Positions 42,370 to 54,276 of a stretch of 64,000 nucleotides of DNA are shown here, piece after piece (position 1 is the first letter of the stretch; every line of letters starts with the position of its first letter). A program made the position numbers and the translations under genes. The DNA is from Sphingomonas sp. 35-24ZXX (GTDB taxonomy: Bacteria; Pseudomonadota; Alphaproteobacteria; Sphingomonadales; Sphingomonadaceae): contig NZ_JROG01000004.1 of assembly GCF_000786215.1 (NCBI RefSeq), positions 744,001 to 808,000 on the forward strand. The letters run 5' to 3'. The notes under the pieces are model-generated. The model was not told the origin of the DNA and searched no databases. It saw only the letters and a list, made by a program, of their open reading frames with translations.

Positions 42370-42523
42370 TGATGGCGCCGCCCTGTGCTTTTGTTGCACC
42401 GGGCGGCGCGATTGCGAACCCGTCGGCCATTTGGTGATTGCCATCCTTGCAATTCATCTCTAACGCCATCGACGGGCCACGCGGTCCCAACGCCGCGCGT
42501 GCTCTCTGTAAGGAGAGACTGAC

Positions 42524-43681
42524 ATGACTGATACTGTTGGCGCGAGCACTGCCGTGCTCGCCAAAAAACCTGCAACCCTGCCTGCTCGGCCGTATTTTTC
42601 TTCCGGCCCCTGCGCCAAGCCTCCGGGCTGGGCGCCGCAAGCGCTTGCCACCGAATCGCTGGGACGCTCGCACCGCTCGAAGATCGGCAAGGCGCGTCTG
42701 CAATATTGCATCGATCTGATGCGCGAGCTGCTCAAGCTCCCCGACACTCACCGCATCGGCATCGTGCCCGGGTCCGACACCGGCGCCTATGAAATGGCGA
42801 TGTGGACCATGCTGGGCGCACGCCCGGTGACTGCACTTGCCTGGGAAAGCTTCGGCGAAGGCTGGGTGACCGATGCCGCCAAGCAGCTCAAGCTCGATCC
42901 GACCATCGTGCGCGCCGATTACGGCCATCTGCCCGATCTGGCGGCCGTCGACTGGTCCAACGATGTGCTGTTCACCTGGAACGGCACCACCTCGGGCGCG
43001 CGCGTTCCCAATGGCGACTGGATCGCAGACGACCGCGAGGGCCTGAGCTTCGCCGACGCCACCAGCGCGGTGTTCGCGTATGACCTGCCGTGGGACAAGA
43101 TCGACGTCGCCACCTTCAGCTGGCAGAAAGTGCTCGGCGGCGAGGGCGCGCATGGCGTGATCATCCTCGGCCCCCGCGCGGTCGAGCGGCTCGAAACCTA
43201 TACGCCCGCATGGCCGCTGCCCAAGGTGTTCCGTCTGGTTTCCAAGGGCAAGCTGGCCGAAGGCGTGTTCAAGGGCGAGACGATCAACACGCCGTCGATG
43301 CTGGCCGTAGAAGACGCGATTTTCGCGCTCGAATGGGGCAAGTCCATCGGCGGTGCCGAAGGCATGGTCGCCCGCAGCAACGCCAATGCCGCAGCGCTGG
43401 ACGCCATCGTCCAGGCACGCCCATGGCTGGGCCATCTTGCGCCCGACCCCGCGACCCGTTCGACCACCAGCGTCTGCCTGACGGTCGAAGGCGCGGACGA
43501 AGCCTTCATCAAGGCCTTTGCCGGTCTGCTCGAAAAGGAAGGCGCGGCGTTCGACATCGCAGGCTATCGCGATGCTCCCCCGGGCCTTCGCATCTGGTGC
43601 GGTGCCACGGTCGATACCGCCGATATCGAGGCGCTCGGCCCCTGGCTCGACTGGGCCTATTCCGAGCTGACTTCCAAGTGA
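42524..43681 (+). CDS. serC: Phosphoserine aminotransferase
   Basis: This 385-residue PLP enzyme transfers the amino group from glutamate to 3-phosphohydroxypyruvate in serine synthesis. It is of the alphaproteobacterial type: RPYFSSGPCAKPPGW at the N-terminus, GIVPGSDTGAYEMAMW, and the PLP lysine in TFSWQKVLGGEGAHG. AAGGAGAG precedes the ATG. serA follows 129 bp later, so the two probably act and are regulated together. Confidence 0.96.
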   Translation: MTDTVGASTAVLAKKPATLPARPYFSSGPCAKPPGWAPQALATESLGRSHRSKIGKARLQYCIDLMRELLKLPDTHRIGIVPGSDTGAYEMAMWTMLGARPVTALAWESFGEGWVTDAAKQLKLDPTIVRADYGHLPDLAAVDWSNDVLFTWNGTTSGARVPNGDWIADDREGLSFADATSAVFAYDLPWDKIDVATFSWQKVLGGEGAHGVIILGPRAVERLETYTPAWPLPKVFRLVSKGKLAEGVFKGETINTPSMLAVEDAIFALEWGKSIGGAEGMVARSNANAAALDAIVQARPWLGHLAPDPATRSTTSVCLTVEGADEAFIKAFAGLLEKEGAAFDIAGYRDAPPGLRIWCGATVDTADIEALGPWLDWAYSELTSK

Positions 43682-43693
43682 TTTGAACCGGGT

Positions 43694-43711
43694 TCCCCGC
43701 CAAGGCGGGGA
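43694..43711. other. Hairpin between serC and serA
   Basis: TCCCCGCC-aa-GGCGGGGA forms a perfect 8-bp stem with a two-base loop. It could stabilise the serC mRNA end or partly terminate it; there is no T-run. Confidence 0.4.
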
Positions 43712-43810
43712 CTCATCTCCTGCGGCCGTGTGAAGTGCACGGTTTCGGATATGGGCCCTCGCCTGCGCCGGTGACCCGCACACCATTTTTCCGACAAAAG
43801 GAATCCCCAC

Positions 43811-45397
43811 ATGCCCAAAGTTCTTATCTCCGACAAAATGGACCCAAAAGCCGCGCAGATCTTCCGCGAGCGCGGCTGCGAAGTCGATGTCATTACCGGC
43901 CAGACGCCAGAGGAGCTCGCTGGCATCATCGGCCAGTATGATGGCCTCGCCATCCGCTCATCGACCAAGGTGACCAAGGCGATCCTCGATGCCGCCACCA
44001 ACCTCAAGGTCGTTGGCCGCGCCGGGATCGGTGTCGACAATGTCGATATTCCGGCGGCTTCGGCCAAGGGCGTGGTCGTGATGAACACCCCGTTCGGCAA
44101 CTCGATCACCACCGCAGAACACGCCATCGCGCTGATGTTCGCGCTCGCCCGCCAGCTGCCCGAGGCCGATGCCTCGACTCAGGCCGGTAAGTGGGAAAAG
44201 AACCGTTTCATGGGGGTCGAACTGACCGCCAAGACCCTGGGTCTGATCGGTGCGGGCAACATCGGTTCGATCGTCGCCGATCGCGCGCTCGGGCTGAAGA
44301 TGAAGGTGGTCGCGTTCGATCCGTTCCTGACGCCCGAACGCGCGGTGGAGCTCGGCATCGAGAAGGTCACGCTCGACGAGCTGCTGGCGCGCGCCGACTT
44401 CATCACGCTGCACACCCCGCTGACTGATCAGACCCGCAACATCCTCAGCAAGGACGCGCTGGCGAAGACCAAGAAGGGTGTGCGCATCATCAACTGCGCA
44501 CGTGGCGGACTGATCGACGAGGCGGCGCTCAAGGAAGCGCTGGATTCGGGCCAGGTCGCAGGCGCCGCGCTCGACGTGTTCGCCACCGAACCTGCCACCG
44601 ACAGCCCGCTGTTCGGCACCCCCAATTTCGTCTCGACCCCGCATCTGGGCGCATCGACCAGCGAAGCGCAGGTCAATGTCGCGATCCAGGTCGCCGAACA
44701 GATGGCCGATTATCTGGTCAAGGGCGGCGTCACCAATGCGCTCAACATGCCCAGCCTGTCGGCGGAGCAGGCGCCCAAGCTGCGCCCCTATATGGCGCTC
44801 GCCACCAATCTTGGCCTGCTGGTGGGTCAGCTCGAAAGCGACCGCGTCAAGAGCATCGCCATCGAAGTCGAAGGCGCTGCGGCCGAGCTCGACATGAAGC
44901 CGATCACCGCCGCGGTGCTCGCCGGGTTCATGCGCGCCTTCAGCAGCTCAGTGAACATGGTCAACGCGCCGTTCCTCGCCAAGGACCGCGGACTCGACGT
45001 GCGCGAGGTGCGTCACGACCGTGAGGGTGATTACCACACTCTCGTGCGCGTATCGGTGGCGACCGAAGATGGCGAGCGCTCGGTGGCCGGCACCCTGTTC
45101 GGCAACGCGACCCCGCGTCTGGTCGAGATCTACGGCATCAAGATCGAGGCCGATCTCGATGGCCACATGCTCTACATCGTCAACCGCGACGAGCCCGGCT
45201 TCATCGGTCGTCTGGGATCGACGCTGGGCGAGGCCAATGTCAACATCGCGACCTTCCATCTGGGCCGCCGCGAGGCGCGCGCAGGCGGCGAGGCGGTGCT
45301 GCTGCTGTCGCTCGATGGCGCAGTGGAAGAGCCGGTCCTGTGGAAGCTGTGCCAGCTTGCAGGTGTGAAGAAGGTGAAGAGCCTGAAGTTCGACTGA
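43811..45397 (+). CDS. serA: D-3-phosphoglycerate dehydrogenase
   Basis: This 528-residue enzyme makes 3-phosphohydroxypyruvate, the first committed step of serine synthesis. The NAD loop is LGLIGAGNIGSIVADRALGL, the substrate arm is GRAGIGVDNVDIPAA, and catalytic Glu and His lie in TEPATDSPLF and TPHLGAST. A middle ASB domain (about 315-450) and a C-terminal ACT domain (LDGHMLYIVNRDEPGFIGRLGS) match the long form, which serine may feedback-inhibit. Confidence 0.97.
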   Translation: MPKVLISDKMDPKAAQIFRERGCEVDVITGQTPEELAGIIGQYDGLAIRSSTKVTKAILDAATNLKVVGRAGIGVDNVDIPAASAKGVVVMNTPFGNSITTAEHAIALMFALARQLPEADASTQAGKWEKNRFMGVELTAKTLGLIGAGNIGSIVADRALGLKMKVVAFDPFLTPERAVELGIEKVTLDELLARADFITLHTPLTDQTRNILSKDALAKTKKGVRIINCARGGLIDEAALKEALDSGQVAGAALDVFATEPATDSPLFGTPNFVSTPHLGASTSEAQVNVAIQVAEQMADYLVKGGVTNALNMPSLSAEQAPKLRPYMALATNLGLLVGQLESDRVKSIAIEVEGAAAELDMKPITAAVLAGFMRAFSSSVNMVNAPFLAKDRGLDVREVRHDREGDYHTLVRVSVATEDGERSVAGTLFGNATPRLVEIYGIKIEADLDGHMLYIVNRDEPGFIGRLGSTLGEANVNIATFHLGRREARAGGEAVLLLSLDGAVEEPVLWKLCQLAGVKKVKSLKFD

Positions 45398-45417
45398 CGC
45401 CTTCGGGTTTGAAAAGG

Positions 45418-45456
45418 GGCTCGCCGCTGTGCCGATTGGCCGCGGCGGGCCATTTT
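45418..45456 (+). terminator. Terminator after serA
   Basis: GGC-t-CGCCGC (45418-45427) pairs with GCGGCG-g-GCC (45442-45451) around 14 bases, followed by ATTTTCATTT. It lies between the convergent serA and PilZ stops. Confidence 0.65.
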
Positions 45457-45917
45457 CATTTGTCGCGGCGGACCATCGATATGGTCGGACGGTAGGTGCT
45501 CTGCATCGGCTTGAACCGCGTGAATACGTGGTTTTCCAGCGGCTTGTTGACCTTGCTGTCCCAGTTTCCGCTGTTGAACGACAGATTTTCGAGCTGCTTG
45601 GTGTCGATCCGGAGATCGGATGTCAGCTGCGCCCCGAACTGGCCGTTGCGCACCCAGCGCACTTCGGCCTCGAAACGGCCAAGCCCGGGCCGGTCGATCT
45701 CGATCACGTCACCGGCGACCAGCGGCGCACCGCAACGGCCGCCCAGGCCTCCGCTCGAGATATCGCGAATGACGCCGTCTGCGCTGCCGAAGCGTTCGTG
45801 GAATATGGTGACCTTCATCAGGCGATGCACGCGCGCTTCGCGTGTCGGCATCGCGTCACCGCCGCTTGGCGCGGCGATATCGACGTGATCAGTCAGTCCC
45901 TTTTTGCCGAATGCCAT
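45456..45917 (-). CDS. PilZ domain protein
   Basis: This 153-residue protein has one PilZ domain. The c-di-GMP-binding elements are RVHRLMK and the DxSxxG motif DISSGGLGG (about residue 58), and the barrel continues DVIEIDRPGLGRFEAEVRWVRNGQFGAQL. It is likely a c-di-GMP effector; the output is unknown. The second Arg box, normally RxxxR, is imperfect, so binding needs testing. Confidence 0.85.
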   Translation of the reverse strand: MAFGKKGLTDHVDIAAPSGGDAMPTREARVHRLMKVTIFHERFGSADGVIRDISSGGLGGRCGAPLVAGDVIEIDRPGLGRFEAEVRWVRNGQFGAQLTSDLRIDTKQLENLSFNSGNWDSKVNKPLENHVFTRFKPMQSTYRPTISMVRRDK

Positions 45918-46000
45918 GGTGCGTGTTTCCTCACGTCACCACTCGTAATCAAAAACCCTTAAATCGAGGTAAAATCGGCAGCCTCGATCGGTGGCGGGGG

Positions 46001-46450
46001 TCAGGACGGATCGAACCGGTCGAGATACTGGTCAAACTGCGATTCGCCCAAGCTGGTCAGCGACACCCGCGTCCTGCGCCGGTCGGAGCGATCGGGCACC
46101 ATTTCGGCATAGCCCTTTTCGCGCAGCTGGTGGATCAGCCGAAGGGCGGTGCTTTCCGGCGCATCGCTCATCAGGCACAGGTCGCTCATCGACAGCTGAT
46201 TACCGCTGCGCTTGGCCGCGAGCAGCGCGATCAGCATGTCCCACAGCGGGTTGCGCAGCTTGAGGCCGGGAAAGCTGCTGGAGCGCAGCCGGCTCGATTG
46301 CTGCTCGCGCATGATCAGCCGCATCTTGCGGTCGGCATCCTGTGCGGTGTTGCGCGCTGTATCGGCAACCGTGGTCTCGGTGCGAATAGGCCGATGCCAA
46401 GCAGTGGCGGCCCGCGCGGTAGTATCTCTGGCTAATGATTTCACGTGCAT
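46001..46450 (-). CDS. MarR-like winged-helix regulator
   Basis: This 149-residue protein has a winged-helix core with LRNPLWDMLIALLAAKRSGNQLSMSDLCLMSDAPESTALRLIHQLREKGYAEMVPDRSDRRRTRVSLTSLGESQFDQYL, the MarR recognition-helix and wing pattern (RSDRRRTRVSLT). The N-terminal 40 residues are low complexity. The target is unknown; the divergent CitE-like gene is a candidate by position. Confidence 0.85.
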   Translation of the reverse strand: MHVKSLARDTTARAATAWHRPIRTETTVADTARNTAQDADRKMRLIMREQQSSRLRSSSFPGLKLRNPLWDMLIALLAAKRSGNQLSMSDLCLMSDAPESTALRLIHQLREKGYAEMVPDRSDRRRTRVSLTSLGESQFDQYLDRFDPS

Positions 46451-46689
46451 ACCCCTGTGGTCGAATACGCGCCCTGTTGGCCAAATTTTCCGTCAATCTG
46501 ACGCGACCGGATTGGCCGCAAAACCGCGGTTGGCTCTCTGTGAGACATTTCTTGCAGTATCTTCAATCAGTTACTACCCCAGTTTTTAGGGGATGATGCA
46601 CGATTTGCTGTCCCTTTGCGCCGTGCGCCAACGGCGGTAGAAGGCAGGGGCCGGGGTGATGGACCCCGTGCGGTGACCGAACGAGACCG

Positions 46690-47577
46690 ATGATCATGGA
46701 TGTCCCTCTTTCAATGCGATCGTGGCTATTCGCCCCTGGCGACAGCGAAAAGAAGATGGCCAAGGCCGCAGACAGTGCCGCCGACATGGTGCTTTTCGAT
46801 CTGGAGGATGCGGTCGCCCCCGATGCCAAGCCAGCCGCGCGGCAGATGGTCCACGATTTGCTGGTGCAGCGCGCCGAGGGTCGCGCCCGGCTTTGGGTGC
46901 GCGTCAACCCGCTCGACGGACCGCACACGCTGAGCGATCTGGTCGCCGTGATGCCCGCCCGGCCGGGCGGCATCATGCTGCCCAAGGCTGAGGGCCGGCA
47001 GGATGTCGAGCGGCTGGATCACTATCTTTCGGCGCTGGAGGTGGCCAATAGCATCCCCGCTGGGTCCACCCCGGTGATCGCGCTGGTGACCGAAACCGCC
47101 GGATCGATGTTCCACACCGGTGATTACCAGGGCTCGCCGCGGCTGGTCGCGATGAGCTGGGGCGCCGAAGACCTCGCCGATTCGATCGGGGCGAGCAGCA
47201 ATCGCAATGCCGATGGCAGCTATGGCTTTACCTATGAACTGGCGCGCAGCCTGTGCCTGCTGGGTGCGGCGCGTGCCGGCGTGGCGGCGATCGAGACGAT
47301 CCAGGGCGACTTTCGCGATCTGGAGGGGCTGAAGGCCCGCGCCGAAAAGGTGCGGCGCGACGGGTTTGCCGGCATGCTCGCCATCCACCCTGCGCAAGTC
47401 GATGTGATCAATGCGGCGTTCACCCCCAGCGAGGAGGAGGTCGCCGAGGCTCAGGCGATCGTAGACCTGTTTGCCGCCAACCCCGGGGTCGGGACGATCG
47501 GCCACAAGGGCGGCATGCTCGACCGCCCGCATCTGTCGCGCGCGCAGCAGCTTCTGGCGCAGGTCGGGCGTCGCTGA
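46690..47577 (+). CDS. CitE-like HpcH/HpaI aldolase/lyase family protein
   Basis: This 295-residue TIM-barrel protein matches the citrate-lyase-beta/malyl-CoA-lyase group. Conserved parts are SWLFAPGDSEKKMAKAADSAADMVLFDLEDAVAPDAK (metal-binding Glu/Asp), RVNPLDG, VTETAGSMFHTG, and WGAEDLADSIGASSN. CitE-like stand-alone proteins cleave malyl-CoA-type thioesters; the exact substrate is unknown. The start is ATG 46690 or 46696. Confidence 0.9.
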   Translation: MIMDVPLSMRSWLFAPGDSEKKMAKAADSAADMVLFDLEDAVAPDAKPAARQMVHDLLVQRAEGRARLWVRVNPLDGPHTLSDLVAVMPARPGGIMLPKAEGRQDVERLDHYLSALEVANSIPAGSTPVIALVTETAGSMFHTGDYQGSPRLVAMSWGAEDLADSIGASSNRNADGSYGFTYELARSLCLLGAARAGVAAIETIQGDFRDLEGLKARAEKVRRDGFAGMLAIHPAQVDVINAAFTPSEEEVAEAQAIVDLFAANPGVGTIGHKGGMLDRPHLSRAQQLLAQVGRR

Positions 47578-47622
47578 TCCGGCATGCGCGGCGCGGTGTT
47601 GCAAAAACAGCTGCGCCGTCCT

Positions 47623-47650
47623 CTTGCGTTGCAAAGATGCAACACTATGT
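47623..47650 (+). promoter_or_regulatory. Putative heat-shock (sigma-32) promoter of clpB
   Basis: CTTGCGT (47623-47629) and CACTATGT (47643-47650), 13 bp apart, fit the sigma-32 pattern CTTGAAA-N13/14-CCCCATNT moderately. They lie 38 bp before clpB. A palindrome GTTGCA-aaga-TGCAAC (47628-47643) fills the spacer. Confidence 0.5.
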
Positions 47651-47687
47651 CTGATCGGCAAGGGCTAGATAGGGTGGAGAAACTCCC

Positions 47688-50267
<2,580 letters not shown>

Positions 50268-50274
50268 CTCTGCA

Positions 50275-50302
50275 TTCCCCCCTCCCGGCGAGGGAGGGGG
50301 AA
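50275..50302 (+). terminator. Hairpin after clpB
   Basis: TTCCCCC-c-TCCC pairs with GGGAGGGGGAA around a short GGCGA loop, eight bases after the clpB stop. No T-run immediately follows. Confidence 0.5.
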
Positions 50303-50400
50303 CAGGTTTTCCCGGGGCGCAGATGGCATGTCTGCAGGCCGCCCCACGCAAAATCCCTTGAGGCCGTGGGCGCATCGTGGCAACAAGGGACGACGCCGAT

Positions 50401-51168
50401 ATGCCTCGGCGCAAGGAAGCTGACGCACTTTTGCTCATGCACGGTTTTGCCAACCCTACGCGCTTTCTGTCGATAGCCCGCCCGCTCACTCCGGCGTTGA
50501 TGGTCACAGGTGTGATCATGGTCGCCATTGCCCTGTTCCTGGGCCTTTTCAACGCGCCTGCCGACCGGCTGATGGGCGATACGGTGCGCATCCTGTACAT
50601 TCACGTGCCCGCCGCCTGGCTGGGCATGGCGGGCTGGACCAGCATTGCCATCGCCAGCCTGGTCGAGCTGGTCTGGCGGCATCCGCTCGCGGGAATCGCC
50701 GCGCGCGCCTCCGCTCTGCCCGGCGCCTTCTTCTGCGCGCTCTGCCTTGCGACCGGATCGATCTGGGCGCGGCCGACCTGGGGCACATGGTGGGTGTGGG
50801 ACGGCCGGCTGACCTCGATGCTGGTCCTGCTGTTCCTGTACCTCGGCTACATGGCGCTGGCGGATGCGAGCCAGAAGGACGCTGCGGCCGGACGCACCGG
50901 AACAGGCCGTGTCGCCGCGATCTTCGGTCTCGTCGGCGCGGTCAACGTGCCGATCATCAACCGGTCGGTGGTGTGGTGGAACAGCCTGCACCAGCCGGCC
51001 AGCATCACCATGGGCAAATCCGCCATCGATCCTGCGTTCCTGTGGCCTCTGGGCATGGCGGTGATCGGCTTTTCGCTGATCTTCGGCGCGATCGTGCTGA
51101 TGCGCATGCGCACCCTGCTCGCCGATATCCGTATCGAGGCGCGGATGCGCAGGCTGGCTGCCGCATGA
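50401..51168 (+). CDS. ccmC: Heme exporter permease CcmC
   Basis: This 255-residue protein has six membrane helices and the heme-handling WWD domain WGTWWVWDGRLTSMLVLLFLYLGYMAL, with heme-ligand-like His in HVPAAW and SLHQPAS. CcmC loads heme onto CcmE for cytochrome c maturation. ATG 50401, with AAGGGA 11 bases before it, is chosen; ATG 50437 would give the common family length of about 243. ccmA and ccmB are not upstream. Confidence 0.94.
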   Translation: MPRRKEADALLLMHGFANPTRFLSIARPLTPALMVTGVIMVAIALFLGLFNAPADRLMGDTVRILYIHVPAAWLGMAGWTSIAIASLVELVWRHPLAGIAARASALPGAFFCALCLATGSIWARPTWGTWWVWDGRLTSMLVLLFLYLGYMALADASQKDAAAGRTGTGRVAAIFGLVGAVNVPIINRSVVWWNSLHQPASITMGKSAIDPAFLWPLGMAVIGFSLIFGAIVLMRMRTLLADIRIEARMRRLAAA

Positions 51169-51293
51169 CCCAGTGGCATTATGTCGTCATGGCCTATGCC
51201 CTTGGCATTGGCGGCAGCATCGGCCTGATCGGCTATTGCTGGATGGCCCTGAAACGCGCAGAAGCGCGGCTCGACGCGCTCAAGCGCAAGTAA
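51165..51293 (+). CDS. ccmD: Heme exporter protein CcmD
   Basis: This 42-residue protein has one membrane helix (YVVMAYALGIGGSIGLIGYCWMAL) followed by a basic tail (KRAEARLDALKRK), the standard CcmD form. CcmD releases holo-CcmE from CcmABC. ATG 51165 overlaps the ccmC stop by four bases. Confidence 0.88.
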   Translation: MTQWHYVVMAYALGIGGSIGLIGYCWMALKRAEARLDALKRK

Positions 51294-51308
51294 ACCGGAC
51301 ACCCCCCA

Positions 51309-51773
51309 ATGCCCAGCCCCATGAAAGCCAAGCACCAGCGTCTCGTCCTGATCTGCATCGCCTTTGTTGGGCTGATCGCCGCTGGGCTGATCGCGGCCTA
51401 TGCGCTGCGTGACCAGGCGAGCTATTTCTACACGCCGGGCGATATCGCCGAAAAGGGCGTGGAGCCGGGCCGCGCGATCCGTCTGGGTGGCATGGTGCAG
51501 ACCGGGTCGATCAAGACCCGCGCCGATGGCGTCACCATCGATTTCATCGTCGAGGATGGCAAGGGCACGGTGCCCGTGCGCTTCACCGGCATTACGCCCG
51601 ATCTGTTCGTCGAAGGCTCGGGCGTCGTCGCCGAAGGCCGGATGGACAAGGCCGGGTTCTTCGTGGCGGACAATCTGCTCGCCAAGCATGACGAGAACTA
51701 TGTGCCGCGCGAGATGCGCGACATGACCAAAGCGGACATCAAAGAGGTAGCGGGCACGGTGCAGCAGCCATGA
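51309..51773 (+). CDS. ccmE: Periplasmic heme chaperone CcmE
   Basis: This 154-residue protein has an N-terminal membrane anchor (VLICIAFVGLIAAGLIAAYAL) and an OB-fold domain. The covalent heme-binding histidine lies in LLAKHDENYVPREM, the family motif. It carries heme from CcmC to CcmF. Its stop overlaps ccmF by four bases. Confidence 0.95.
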   Translation: MPSPMKAKHQRLVLICIAFVGLIAAGLIAAYALRDQASYFYTPGDIAEKGVEPGRAIRLGGMVQTGSIKTRADGVTIDFIVEDGKGTVPVRFTGITPDLFVEGSGVVAEGRMDKAGFFVADNLLAKHDENYVPREMRDMTKADIKEVAGTVQQP

Positions 51774-53752
51774 TTGCGGAAATCGCGCTTGCGCTGTTGT
51801 GGCTCGCCGGGGCGCTGGCGGTTCTCCAGCTGGGGCTGGGCAGCTATGCGCTGACGGCGCGCGGCGCCGAATTCCTGCGCGCCATCCGCCCGATCGCGGT
51901 GGTCCAGGGGCTGCTCGTGGCCACCGCCTTCGCGCTGCTCATCGTGCTGTTCCTGCGTACCGATCTGTCGGTCAAGCTGGTCGCTGCCAACAGCCATTCG
52001 CTCAAGCCGATCATCTACAAGGTGGCGGGCGCCTGGGGCAATCATGAAGGCTCGATGCTGCTGTGGGTCACCGTGATGGGCCTGGCGGGCAGCTTTGTCG
52101 CCCTGCTCGAACGGCGGCTCAACGAGCGCACGATGGTGGCGACCCTCGCGGGCCAGGCGTTCGTGAGCCTCGGCTTCTACGCCTTCATGCTGTTCTCCTC
52201 GAACCCGTTCGAGCGGCTGAACCCCGCTCCGGTCGAGGGCAATGGTCTCAATCCGCTGCTGCAGGACCCCGGTCTCGCCTTCCATCCGCCGACGCTCTAC
52301 ATCGGCTATGTCGGGCTTTCGATCGCCTTCTCGTTCGCCATCGGCGCGCTGGTGACCCGCGATGTCGGCCCTGCCTTTGCCCGCGCGATGCGACCCTGGG
52401 TGATGGGTGCATGGATCTTCCTGACCTTGGGCATCACCGCAGGCTCCTGGTGGGCCTATTACGAGCTCGGCTGGGGCGGCTGGTGGTTCTGGGATCCGGT
52501 CGAGAACGCCTCGCTGATGCCCTGGCTCGCTGCCACCGCACTGCTCCATTCGGTGAGCGTGCTGGCGACGCGCAACGCGCTCAAGGCCTGGACGGTGATG
52601 CTCGCGGTGGTCGCCTTCTCGATGTCGATGGTCGGTACCTTCCTGGTGCGCTCAGGGATTTTGACCAGCGTGCATGCGTTTGCGGTCGATCCGGAGCGCG
52701 GCAGCTTCATCCTCGCCTTGCTCGCCATCTATATCGGCGGCGCGCTGGCGCTGTTCGGGCTGCGCGCCTCGACCGTGACCGAGGGCGCGCGGTTCCACTT
52801 CTTCAGCCGCGAAGGCGCGCTGGTGATGAACAACGTACTGCTGGTCGGCGTACTGGGCATCGTGTTGATGGGCACGCTCTATCCGCTGGTGACCGAGGCG
52901 TTCGGCACCAAGGTTTCGGTGGGCCCGCCCTATTTCAATCCGGTGAGCGCGATCTTCGTCTTCCCGATGCTGGTGATCATGGCGGCTGGGCCACTGATGC
53001 GCTGGCGATCGGACAATGGCCGCAAGCTCACCAACCTGATGGCCGTGCCCGCGCTCGCCGCCGCTGCTGCGCTGGCGCTGGTGGTGGTGTTCGCCGGTGA
53101 CATCAACCTGCTGCCGCTGCTCGGCCTGGTGTTCGCCGCCGGACTGGCCGTCGCCAGCGTGCTGCCACTGTGGAAGCGCAATCTGCGCCGCACGCCTGCG
53201 CACATCTGGGGCATGGTGATCGCGCATCTGGGCATCGCGGTGGCGCTGGCCGGCATGGCATCGGAAAGCGCGTTCAACACCGAAAAGCTGGTGGCGAGCG
53301 AATTCGGCCAAAGCCACAAGGTCGGCCCCTGGACGATCGAACTGCAGGGCGTGCGTCCGATCGCTGGTGCCAACTGGACTGCGCTCGAGGCACGGATGGT
53401 CGCGCGCTATGGCGACAGCAACGTGCAGACGGTGCTCAACCCGCAGTCGCGCATGTTCGCATCGCCGCCCACCGCCACCAACGAGGCTGCCCTGCTCACA
53501 CGCTGGAACGGCCAGCTTTATGTCGTGCTGGGTGAAGAGGGCGAAGATGGCCGCTGGCAGCTGCGCCTGTGGTGGAAGCCCTTCGTGCCCTTGATCTGGT
53601 ATGGCGGTCTGATGATCGGCCTCGGTGGCATCCTCTCGCTGGTCGGACGCACCTCGCGCGATCTGCGCCGCAAGGATCAGCCCGAGCTTGAACCGATCGC
53701 CGAGCCCGCGCCGGGCGCGTTGCCGACCGGAGGCAAGGAAGCCCTCGCATGA
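51770..53752 (+). CDS. ccmF: Heme lyase CcmF
   Basis: This 660-residue membrane protein attaches heme to apocytochrome c with CcmH/I. It has about 15 helices, the WWD motif WGGWWFWDPVENASLMPW, and the conserved NHEGSMLLWV and HPPTLYIGYVGLS histidine segments. The periplasmic C-terminal domain precedes the last helix. It is flanked by ccmE and ccmG with four-base overlaps. Confidence 0.97.
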   Translation: MIAEIALALLWLAGALAVLQLGLGSYALTARGAEFLRAIRPIAVVQGLLVATAFALLIVLFLRTDLSVKLVAANSHSLKPIIYKVAGAWGNHEGSMLLWVTVMGLAGSFVALLERRLNERTMVATLAGQAFVSLGFYAFMLFSSNPFERLNPAPVEGNGLNPLLQDPGLAFHPPTLYIGYVGLSIAFSFAIGALVTRDVGPAFARAMRPWVMGAWIFLTLGITAGSWWAYYELGWGGWWFWDPVENASLMPWLAATALLHSVSVLATRNALKAWTVMLAVVAFSMSMVGTFLVRSGILTSVHAFAVDPERGSFILALLAIYIGGALALFGLRASTVTEGARFHFFSREGALVMNNVLLVGVLGIVLMGTLYPLVTEAFGTKVSVGPPYFNPVSAIFVFPMLVIMAAGPLMRWRSDNGRKLTNLMAVPALAAAAALALVVVFAGDINLLPLLGLVFAAGLAVASVLPLWKRNLRRTPAHIWGMVIAHLGIAVALAGMASESAFNTEKLVASEFGQSHKVGPWTIELQGVRPIAGANWTALEARMVARYGDSNVQTVLNPQSRMFASPPTATNEAALLTRWNGQLYVVLGEEGEDGRWQLRLWWKPFVPLIWYGGLMIGLGGILSLVGRTSRDLRRKDQPELEPIAEPAPGALPTGGKEALA

Positions 53753-54276
53753 AACATTGGGCCATCTGGCTGCCGCTCGCGCTGTTCGGCGTGCTGTTTG
53801 CGGTGTTCGCCTCGGGGCTGATCGCGCCGGGCGACCGGACGATCGTGTCGCAGATGATCGGCAAGCCGCTGCCCGATTTCGATCTGCCCCAGGCGGTGCC
53901 GGACCGCCCTGCGGTGGCCCGTGCGAACTTTACCGACGGCAAGCCAAAGCTGCTCAACGTCTTCGCCAGCTGGTGCGTGCCCTGCGTCGCTGAAGCGCCG
54001 TATCTGCAGCAACTCGCCAATGCGGGCGTGGATATCTATGGCGTCGCGATCCGCGATCGCGGACCCGACGTCCAGGCGTTCCTGGCGCGCAACGGCAACC
54101 CCTATGCCCGCATCGGTGCCGATGACGTCAGCAAGATCCAGTTCGATCTGGGATCGTCGGGCGTGCCGGAGACCTTCGTGATCAACGGCAAGGGCATCAT
54201 CACCTACCAGCATATCGGCGACATCCGGCCCGAGCATGTGCCGATGATCCTGCAGAAGCTGAAGGAAGCGCAGTGA
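53749..54276 (+). CDS. ccmG: Thiol:disulfide oxidoreductase CcmG/DsbE
   Basis: This 175-residue protein has a membrane anchor (about 5-25) and a thioredoxin fold with the active site FASWCVPCVAEAP (CVPC). It reduces CcmH or the apocytochrome CXXCH thiols. DLGSSGVPETFVING is the cis-Pro region. It overlaps ccmF and ccmH by four bases each. Confidence 0.95.
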   Translation: MKHWAIWLPLALFGVLFAVFASGLIAPGDRTIVSQMIGKPLPDFDLPQAVPDRPAVARANFTDGKPKLLNVFASWCVPCVAEAPYLQQLANAGVDIYGVAIRDRGPDVQAFLARNGNPYARIGADDVSKIQFDLGSSGVPETFVINGKGIITYQHIGDIRPEHVPMILQKLKEAQ